Shown here one piece after another: positions 8,101-12,481 of a DNA stretch of 12,481 nucleotides; positions within the stretch are counted from its first letter, which is position 1; each line of letters begins with the position of its first letter. The notes beneath the pieces are model-generated. The model made no database searches. It worked only from the letters and a program-made list of their open reading frames with translations, and had not been told where the DNA came from. A program made the position numbers and the translations under genes. This DNA is from an uncultured Panacagrimonas sp. (GTDB taxonomy: Bacteria > Pseudomonadota > Gammaproteobacteria > Nevskiales > Nevskiaceae). The DNA lies in NCBI GenBank assembly GCA_946481265.1, contig CAMLNE010000091.1, positions 1-12,481 of the forward strand. Reading direction: 5' to 3'.

Positions 8101-9312
8101 ATCCAGGCCAGCTTCGCGCCCGGCCAGCAGCAGGTGAGCTGGTCCTCGCGCATTGGCACGGTCGATCACCTCGAGCTGGTGGCCAGTCCCAAGACCGATC
8201 TGATCGAGACCTGGCGCTTCGACGTCAGCCCGCTGTGGCATGTCGAGTTCGAGGGCCTGCCGGCGGTGAGCAGCCAGGAAGACGACTGGCGCCTGGTGAC
8301 CTTCCGCCCCTGGCCCGGCGAGCAGGTCGGCGCGCGGATCACGCGACCCGTCGCGGTGCAGGGCCAGGTGATGACGCTGGACTCGGCCGAACTGCTCACC
8401 CGGCCGGGCAAGCGCGCCACCGACTACACGCTGAGCCTGCTGATGCGGGCCAGCCAGGGCGGCCAGCACGCGATCCAGCTGCCCACCGGGGTGAGCCTGC
8501 AGGGCCTGGATATCGATGGCCAGGCGCAGCCTGCGCGCCTCGAGGGGGAGCGCGTGATCCTGCCGCTGCGGCCGGGCACCCAGACCCTGCAGCTGCGCCT
8601 GCGCGCCGACCAGGGCCTGCAGCTGCTGACCTCGACCCCGTCGCTCGCGCCGGGCATGCCCGGCGTCAATGCACGCCTCGACGTGCAGCTGCCCGATCGC
8701 TGGGTCCTGCTGGCGGGCGGCCCGGCACTGGGGCCGGCGGTGCTGTTCTGGGGCGTGCTCGTCGTGCTGCTGGTGGTAGCCCTGGCCCTGGGCCGGGTCG
8801 GCATGACACCGCTCAAGGGCATGCAATGGGCCCTGCTGATGATCGGCCTGTCGCAGATTCCCATCGCCGGCGCGGCGATCGTCGCCGGCTGGCTGTTCGC
8901 GCTGGCGCTGCGCTCGCGCATCCCGCAGGGCTGGAGCGTGCGGCGCTTCAATCTCGTGCAGGTCGTGCTGGCGCTATGGACGGTGATCGCGCTGGCGACG
9001 CTGTGCGGCGCGGTGGCGCAGGGCCTGCTCGGCGAGCCGGACATGCAGATCGCGGGCAACGGCTCCAGCGCGCACCAGCTTCGCTGGTACCAGGATCGGT
9101 TCGAGACCACCCTGCCGCAGGCCTGGGTGTTGTCGGTATCGATCTGGTTCTACCGCGGACTCATGCTGCTGTGGTCGCTGTGGCTGGCCAACAGCCTGCT
9201 GAACTGGCTGCGCTGGGGCTGGTCGCAGTACTCCCTAGGCGGGTTGTGGCGTCGCAAGCCCCTGGTGACCGCGCCCGCCGCGCCCGAAACCGATCCAGGA
9301 GTCGCGTCATGA
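5140..9312 (+). CDS. Large multi-spanning envelope protein with duplicated extracytoplasmic module (unrecognised)
   Basis: I do not recognise this 1390-residue protein. From ATG 5140 it starts with a signal peptide (RR, hydrophobic core, A18-L-A20 then G21). GGGG ends 9 nt upstream. ATG 5131 is an alternative start, and the frame is open from 5074. Apparent order: extracytoplasmic region 21-468; four membrane segments (about 472-490, 492-508, 514-528, 544-565); a Pro/Ala/Glu-rich outer stretch 566-694; two segments (696-712, 729-745); a second extracytoplasmic region 748-1190; and about five segments (1198-1350) with a basic C-terminus. Arg/Lys-rich loops (533-540, 713-725, 1221-1228, 1260-1270) fit this topology by the positive-inside rule. 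The two outer regions resemble each other: a Cys pair (C48/C60; C783/C787), LWL...AG(Q/R)H (120-127; 854-863) and L-x-LP-x-x-W-x-LLA (445-455; 1182-1192) recur at nearly equal spacing. The phhB-type gene overlaps its stop codon, so the two are probably co-expressed. Confidence 0.8.
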   Translation: MIRRLLASIALTLVGTGALAGPLPADDVPDPLQSWIPWVLHGQEARFCVPAHDNGGLRLCHWPSQLALDLSAEGGRFELRATTLAPGWLALPGDGPRWPQDLRVNGREAPVLDRQGVPALWLAAGQHRIEGRYSWGTLPESLRVPPDSGLIELRLNGRVQSHPQRDEQHQLWLGRRAMAGDAQAERLNLRVFRLIDDDIPLTVTTQIEIDAGGEVREQTIGPVLLEGLVPLSIAGDLPARLEDDGRLRVQLRPGLWRLTIVARSTAPVARLAAPAAQEQWAAQEIWSLRAHHELRVIEPSGLPPTDPRQVGVPATWQNLPAFVAEPGAALELVQTQRGSPDLTPDELHLNRQLWLDFDGNGFTVQDQLGGRLARTWRLQVQDPITLGRVQVDNEPQLITRHGDGTGVEVRHGVLNLSADSRIEDGARRLPAGGWNTDLQGIQTTLHLPPAWRLLAAPGVDNVPDTWLSRWTLLDLFLVLIASIAALRLFGAGTAALTLVTLALTWHEPGAPRWAWLNLIAAIALLRAVPTSFDGSGRLRKLLFGYQWLSAGVLALIALPFAVQQARISLYPQLENEYGLVAYQGFDQYAGGFGVQPEYEEPFAPTRAAAPSMEADMPAPAPQDARREMSVLQSKSASVTQNVAQTSIRKLDPNVLTQTGPGLPAWNWRQASLNWSGPVTAGQDFRLWLMPPLVTRTLGWLSIALIAVLALRWLRIAPRLPQLPVRGGGAASLLAALAVGGALLAPTPAPAAQDNAAPAPILPPLPTQELLDELRERLSAPPDCLPHCASWSRLHVEIGDADRLLLRLVAEAQIDTALPLPVPRVATGQARVWQPQTVLIDERNAELLRDKAGTLWLRVPAGRHSVVVSGDVAGFAQLQLPASPAPRHASVAASGWRVSGIDAQGRPGSVIDLVREQREEAGATASEGNTQQLPPLLRLVRTLQLALVWSAESTLTRVGSAQGASIVTLPALPGEVVTGDSVRVVDGRIQASFAPGQQQVSWSSRIGTVDHLELVASPKTDLIETWRFDVSPLWHVEFEGLPAVSSQEDDWRLVTFRPWPGEQVGARITRPVAVQGQVMTLDSAELLTRPGKRATDYTLSLLMRASQGGQHAIQLPTGVSLQGLDIDGQAQPARLEGERVILPLRPGTQTLQLRLRADQGLQLLTSTPSLAPGMPGVNARLDVQLPDRWVLLAGGPALGPAVLFWGVLVVLLVVALALGRVGMTPLKGMQWALLMIGLSQIPIAGAAIVAGWLFALALRSRIPQGWSVRRFNLVQVVLALWTVIALATLCGAVAQGLLGEPDMQIAGNGSSAHQLRWYQDRFETTLPQAWVLSVSIWFYRGLMLLWSLWLANSLLNWLRWGWSQYSLGGLWRRKPLVTAPAAPETDPGVAS

Positions 9313-9662
9313 ACGATCTGACCCGCCGGCGCTGCGTTCCCTGCGAAGGCGGCGTGCCGCCGCTGGACGCGCAGGCCATCGCCGGTCTCATCACCCAGCT
9401 CGGCAAGCGCTGGAAGCTGGTGCGCGAGGGCAAGGCGCTCGAGGCCAGCTTCGAGTTCAAGAACTACTACCCCACCACCGCCTTCGTGAATGCGGTGGCC
9501 TGGATCGCGCACCGCGAGGACCACCATCCGGACATCGCCTTCGGTTACCGCCAGTGCACCGTGACGTACTCGACGCACGCCGCGAACGGTCTCACCGAGA
9601 ACGATTTCATCTGCGCGGCGAAGATCGATGCCCTGCTGGAGGACGCCGCGCCGGCCGGCTGA
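9309..9662 (+). CDS. phhB: Pterin-4a-carbinolamine dehydratase
   Basis: This 117-residue cytosolic enzyme dehydrates 4a-hydroxytetrahydrobiopterin, the by-product of aromatic amino acid hydroxylases, so that the pterin cofactor can be recycled. The family signature is present: H68-x3-H72-H73-P74, then Y80, H90 and D99 (IAHREDHHPDIAFGYRQC ... H90 ... D99). Length matches the family (about 95-118). The N-terminal CVPCEGG is usual for bacterial members. The ATG overlaps the stop of the upstream envelope gene in ATGA, and AGGAG (9297-9301) lies 7 nt upstream, inside that gene, so translation is probably coupled. Phenylalanine hydroxylase (phhA), its normal partner, is not in the window. Confidence 0.95.
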   Translation: MNDLTRRRCVPCEGGVPPLDAQAIAGLITQLGKRWKLVREGKALEASFEFKNYYPTTAFVNAVAWIAHREDHHPDIAFGYRQCTVTYSTHAANGLTENDFICAAKIDALLEDAAPAG

Positions 9663-9675
9663 TGCGGCGCCGCAT
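9662..9675. other. 14-bp palindrome at the phhB stop
   Basis: ATGCGGCGCCGCAT is a perfect dyad starting at the last base of the phhB stop codon, in the convergent spacer with the thioredoxin-like gene. No T-run follows. It may act as a bidirectional transcript-end hairpin or be incidental in this GC-rich sequence. Confidence 0.35.
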
Positions 9676-9713
9676 GCGCTGGGCGCAAGGAGGGCGCGCG
9701 CCATTCCTGCACC

Positions 9714-9770
9714 CGCCGCGTATCCGCTACGTGCCCGCTGCGTGCCAAGCACCCGCGGCGCCGCGGATCC
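9714..9770. repeat. REP-like intergenic repeat, copy 2
   Basis: In the 121-bp convergent spacer, minus-strand CGTAGCGGATACGCGGCG (9731-9714) matches copy 1 near 3132-3149 at most positions. GGCGCCGCGGATCC (9757-9770) is an exact 14-bp match to 3083-3096 and lies in a perfect 14-bp palindrome, CCGCGGCGCCGCGG (9753-9766). The order of the two blocks is reversed relative to copy 1, so the element boundaries are uncertain. Confidence 0.35.
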
Positions 9771-9783
9771 GACGATGCCGACC

Positions 9784-10209
9784 CTACGGCGTTGCGGACG
9801 GCGGGATCGGTCTGCCGGCCGCCAGCGCGTCGAGCGCCGTCCTGATCTGCCCGTCGCTGAGCGTGCGACGCAGTTCGCCGACCTTGTGGCGCTCGCGGTC
9901 GATCAGCAGCACCAGGCCGGTGCCGGTGTTGGCGAAGTAGATCGCCCCGATGCCCAGGTCCTTCGCACGCTGCCGCGTACGGACCTTGGCCTGCTCGTCG
10001 GTGACATCGAAACGCTCGAACTCGATGCGTCCGGCGTAGGCTGGCATCAGCTTGTCGAGGCGCGGGACGATCTGCTTGCAGTTGTAGCACCAGTCCGCGT
10101 AGATCAGGACCGCGTAGGGCTTGCTCAACGGTTCGACCTGCGCCGATCCCACCGGCAGCCCGGCCCCCATCAGCACCGTCAATGCCAGCAACAGGCAGCG
10201 GATTGGCAT
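9784..10209 (-). CDS. Exported thioredoxin-fold protein
   Basis: This 141-residue protein has a signal peptide (MPIRC, hydrophobic stretch to about residue 20, G-S-A then Q24) followed by a single thioredoxin-like domain with active site W40-C41-Y-N-C44-K. That places it in the periplasm as a probable disulfide oxidoreductase or redox-active partner. The PYAVLIYADWCYNCK strand-helix start and the FERFDVTDEQ strand are standard. Where thioredoxins carry the cis-proline (x-P-T), this protein reads FANTGTGLVLLID with no proline, so substrate binding may differ. The start at 10209 is chosen for AGGGA 7 nt upstream and a complete signal peptide; the frame is open to 10284 but that would overlap recR. 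It lies 31 bp downstream of recR on the same strand and is probably co-transcribed. Substrate unknown. Confidence 0.85.
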   Translation of the reverse strand: MPIRCLLLALTVLMGAGLPVGSAQVEPLSKPYAVLIYADWCYNCKQIVPRLDKLMPAYAGRIEFERFDVTDEQAKVRTRQRAKDLGIGAIYFANTGTGLVLLIDRERHKVGELRRTLSDGQIRTALDALAAGRPIPPSATP

Positions 10210-10240
10210 CGCGTCGTCCCTCGCCCCGGTGTCGTCGGAC

Positions 10241-10840
10241 TCAGACCGGCGTGCGCCCGGACAGGGCGTGGGACAGGGTTCCACCGTCCACGTATTCGAG
10301 TTCTCCTCCCATCGGCACGCCGTGCGCGATGCGCGAGACCTTCACCTGGGCGGACTTCGCCATCTCGGCCAGGTAATAGGCGGTCGCCTCGCCCTCGACC
10401 GTCGGGTTGGTGGCGAGGATCATCTCCTGCACGTCACCCTGGTCGAGCAGGTCCTGCAGTTCGGCCAGGCCCAATTCCGCCGGCCCGATACCGTCGAGCG
10501 GCGACAGGCGTCCCATCAGCACGAAATAGCGCCCGCGGTAGTCGGTGCTGCCCTCGATCGCCATCAGGTCGGCCGGGGTCTCCACCACGCACAGCTGGCC
10601 GCCCGCGACGCGCGCCGGCGTGCAGTAGCGGCAGGCCTGGTCCTCGCAGAACATGCGGCAGGTCTTGCAGCGCGCGATACCGGTCAGGGCGTCCGTCAGC
10701 GCGGCCGCAAGCTTGTCGGCAGCGGCGCGGTCACGATCGAGCAGATGGAAGGCCATGCGCTGCGCGGACTTGGGGCCCACGCCGGGCAGCTTGCGCAGGG
10801 ATTCGATCAGGCGTGACAGGCGGGGAGAATAGGTATTCAT
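10241..10840 (-). CDS. recR: Recombination mediator RecR
   Basis: This 199-residue protein is RecR, which with RecF/RecO loads RecA onto SSB-coated gapped DNA. The N-terminal helix-hairpin-helix is visible at [20 protein letters not shown] (15-34). A four-cysteine zinc finger follows (C58, C61, C70, C73), then a Toprim domain with [12 protein letters not shown] (85-96) and [13 protein letters not shown] (142-154), and the conserved [16 protein letters not shown] end. Length is normal (about 200). In many gammaproteobacteria recR follows dnaX and ybaB. Here the upstream neighbour is a divergent transporter gene only 30 bp away, so the usual cluster is broken. No Shine-Dalgarno is visible, and a TAGAAT (10855-10850) ends 9 nt before the ATG. 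Confidence 0.97.
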   Translation of the reverse strand: MNTYSPRLSRLIESLRKLPGVGPKSAQRMAFHLLDRDRAAADKLAAALTDALTGIARCKTCRMFCEDQACRYCTPARVAGGQLCVVETPADLMAIEGSTDYRGRYFVLMGRLSPLDGIGPAELGLAELQDLLDQGDVQEMILATNPTVEGEATAYYLAEMAKSAQVKVSRIAHGVPMGGELEYVDGGTLSHALSGRTPV

Positions 10841-10857
10841 GCGGCGTCAATTCTACC

Positions 10858-10864
10858 GAGGGAG
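10858..10864 (+). promoter_or_regulatory. Ribosome binding site deciding a CTG start
   Basis: GAGGGAG (10858-10864) is the only strong Shine-Dalgarno near this gene. Six nt later is CTG at 10871, which gives a full-length first membrane segment. No ATG, GTG or TTG lies in frame between the upstream stop (10814-10816) and GTG 10934/10937. Confidence 0.6.
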
Positions 10865-10870
10865 CTGCAC

Positions 10871-11641
10871 CTGGAACCGACCTGGCTGATCGCCGCCCTG
10901 TGCGCATTCGCTTTCCTCGCGGGCTTCCTCGACGCGGTGGTCGGCGGCGGCGGCCTGATCCAGGTCCCCGCCCTGCTCGTCCTGCTGCCCGACGTGGCGA
11001 TCGCCACCCTGTTCGGCACCAACAAGTGCGTCTCGATATGGGGCACCTCCGCCGCCGTGTGGCAGTACGCTCGCCACGTGCAACTGCCCTGGCGCGCGGT
11101 GCTGCCGACCGTGCTCGCCGCGCTGCTGTTCGGCTATCTGGGCGCGGCCACGGTGAGCCACCTGCACCCGGCCGCGCTGCGTCCGCTGATCCTGGCGGTG
11201 CTCGTGGCGGTGCTGGCCTACACGCTGTGGCGCAAGGACTTCGGTGCGATGCATGCACCCCGGCTGGGACGCTCGGCACAGATCCTCGCGGGCCTGGCGA
11301 CCGGTGCGGGGATCGGCTTCTACGACGGCTTCTTCGGGCCCGGAACGGGCAGCTTCCTGGTCCTCGCCTTCGTCGCGCTGTTCGGCTTCTCCTTCCTGCA
11401 TGCGTCGGCCAGCGCCAAGATCGTCAACGTGGTCACCAACCTCGCGGCCATCGCCTACTTCGTTCCGCGCGGGCACGTGCTGCCCGCCGTGGTGCTGCCG
11501 ATGGCCCTCTGCAATCTCGCCGGCGGCTGGCTCGGCGCCAGCCTGGCGATTCGCCGCGGCAGCGCGTTCGTGCGCCTGCTGTTCCTGCTGGTGGTCGGCC
11601 TGCTGATCCTGCGCTTCGGCTGGGACGTGCTGCGACCCTAG
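10871..11641 (+). CDS. TauE/SafE (TSUP) family membrane transporter, probable CTG start
   Basis: This 256-residue inner-membrane protein belongs to the TSUP family, linked to export or uptake of sulfite, sulfonates and other organic anions. The two family half-repeats are visible: GFLDAVVGGGGLIQVP (18-33) and GFYDGFFGPGTGSF (149-162), each opening a cluster of membrane segments (about 7-8 in total). LFGTNKCVSIWGTSAA (about 47-62) and SASAKIVNVVTNLAA are also standard. The nearest GTG (10937) would remove the first membrane helix, so the start is placed at CTG 10871, where translation matches the family (EPTWLIAALCAFAFLAGF) and follows a strong ribosome site. A sequencing error in an ATG is the alternative. 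The gene is divergent from recR with 30 bp between starts, so its promoter must lie inside recR. Substrate cannot be told. Confidence 0.88.
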   Translation: MEPTWLIAALCAFAFLAGFLDAVVGGGGLIQVPALLVLLPDVAIATLFGTNKCVSIWGTSAAVWQYARHVQLPWRAVLPTVLAALLFGYLGAATVSHLHPAALRPLILAVLVAVLAYTLWRKDFGAMHAPRLGRSAQILAGLATGAGIGFYDGFFGPGTGSFLVLAFVALFGFSFLHASASAKIVNVVTNLAAIAYFVPRGHVLPAVVLPMALCNLAGGWLGASLAIRRGSAFVRLLFLLVVGLLILRFGWDVLRP

Positions 11642-12481
11642 CCCGCATTTCTCACAGTCTCTGAAATTATCGTGGTGTGGCTGGCGAGAGAAGGTGGGCA
11701 GCAGCGCTTTGACGGTTGCTGGGGCGATACGGGGTCAGGGAGGGGGATTTTGCGCGAGCGCATCCGACAGCCTTGATCGGCTTGGCTGCGGTCTGTGGGA
11801 TGGGCGTGTCTGGTTCGTGGGGGCGGCTTAGCGCGCCGCGGCGCTCAAGGCATGGAAGGCGTGATCGAAGATGGCTTGATGCGGGAAGGCCGAGCTCATG
11901 GCCACTTTCACGCGGCGCACGCTCAGGCGGATCACCGCGCCGATCTTGAGCAGCTTGAGGCGGATCGAGCCGACGGTGGCGTTGGCCAGATCGGTTCCCT
12001 GCAGCGCCAGGCGCCGAAGCGCTTCGATCAGCACATAGGCGAAGGACGACAGCCACAAGCGCAGCTGGTTGGATCGAAACGTCGCCGTTGACGTGCGGTC
12101 GGCGAACAGATCGAGCTGGCACTCCTTGATGCGGTTCTCCATCTCGCCGCGGGCGCAGTACAGATCCTCGTAGAGCGTGCGCGCATCGAAGTCCTTCTGA
12201 CTCAGCGAGGTCACCACGAAGCGCGGGTTGGTCTTGCCGGGCAGCACTTCGGCCTTGGCCACGACACGCCGGGTCGCGTTCCAGTTCTTCTGGGTGCGGT
12301 AGGCCAGTTCCTGGAAAACACGCGCCGAGCGGCCGGTAGCCTGATGCTGCTCGTGGGCCCGCTGCATCGAGGCGCCGATCGCCCGTGTCAGCCGTGCGTT
12401 GCGTGCCAGGCCCAGGACGTAGTCCACGCCGTGGGCCTGGCACCAAGTCATCAGGTCGTCGCGCGCGAAACCCGAGTCGGC
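11642..12481 (-). mobile_element. Right-hand part of an IS1380-family insertion sequence, boundary unresolved
   Basis: The transposase fragment at 11828-12481 identifies the element. The 186 bp between its stop and the transporter stop (11641) are less GC-rich at the start (TCTCTGAAATTATCG near 11656-11670) and contain no gene, so the element end lies somewhere here. The opposite end is outside the window, so the inverted repeats cannot be paired. Confidence 0.6.
11828..12481 (-). CDS. IS1380-family transposase, C-terminal part (runs off the right edge)
   Basis: The frame is open from base 12481 to the stop at 11828, giving 217 residues of a DDE transposase. The fragment begins ADSGFARDDLMTWCQ, the block around the second catalytic aspartate (D2 here), and continues with GVDYVLGLARNARL. 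The Y-x2-R-x3-E signature is intact at YCARGEMENRIKE (Y108, R111, E115), followed by LDLFADRTSTATFRSNQLRLW and IRLKLLKIGA, all typical of IS1380. The internal ATG at 12451 is not the true start; the N-terminal half and first aspartate lie beyond the window. The visible part has no frameshift or stop, so the element may be intact. Confidence 0.93.
   Translation of the reverse strand, partial: ADSGFARDDLMTWCQAHGVDYVLGLARNARLTRAIGASMQRAHEQHQATGRSARVFQELAYRTQKNWNATRRVVAKAEVLPGKTNPRFVVTSLSQKDFDARTLYEDLYCARGEMENRIKECQLDLFADRTSTATFRSNQLRLWLSSFAYVLIEALRRLALQGTDLANATVGSIRLKLLKIGAVIRLSVRRVKVAMSSAFPHQAIFDHAFHALSAAAR

Noticed and set aside
7510..8826. Minus-strand open frame of 438 codons
   Set aside because: Same antisense frame effect over the second half of the envelope gene. 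Compositionally biased, no domain.
9628..11664. Plus-strand open frame of 678 codons spanning several genes
   Set aside because: It covers the thioredoxin-like gene and recR antisense and the transporter in another frame, and it is arginine/proline-rich without motifs.
1..12481. CRISPR array, tRNA or rRNA genes
   Set aside because: No regularly spaced direct repeats, cloverleaf-like sequences or rRNA-like segments were seen on either strand by eye.

Overview
The window is very GC-rich, has strong third-position G/C preference and carries gammaproteobacterial genes (orn, recR, phhB, a Xanthomonas-type Cys/Met PLP enzyme, a proteobacterial hsp20/cbpA pair). The best guess is a member of the Xanthomonadales/Lysobacterales. 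The first 19 bases are Illumina adapter, so this is the end of an assembled contig and real genomic sequence starts at base 20.

Layout. 20-3738 is all on the minus strand. Read in transcription order it holds oligoribonuclease (orn), an intergenic spacer with a REP-like repeat and a good sigma-32-type promoter, hsp20, an intrinsic terminator, a CbpA-type J-protein, and a gene encoding a LuxR-type DNA-binding domain fused in frame to an acyl-CoA synthetase. That last gene is cut off at the contig end. 3858-9662 is on the plus strand: a cystathionine gamma-synthase/lyase-type PLP enzyme divergent from orn, a 1390-residue multi-spanning envelope protein I do not recognise, and a pterin-4a-carbinolamine dehydratase whose ATG overlaps the stop of the large gene. 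9784-10840 is on the minus strand: recR followed by a small exported thioredoxin-fold protein. 10871-11641 is a plus-strand TauE/SafE-type membrane transporter, probably starting at CTG. 11828-12481 is the C-terminal part of an IS1380-family transposase running off the right edge.

How the genes fit together. hsp20 and cbpA form a heat-shock chaperone pair (holdase and Hsp70 co-chaperone) behind a sigma-32-like promoter. The other genes are mostly unlinked housekeeping functions. The two parts that ordinary annotation does not explain are the LuxR-HTH/acyl-CoA synthetase fusion, which has a non-canonical ATP-binding loop and could be a metabolite-sensing one-component regulator, and the large envelope protein, which consists of two copies of the same roughly 400-residue extracytoplasmic module each followed by a membrane cluster. 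No tRNA, rRNA or CRISPR array was seen.
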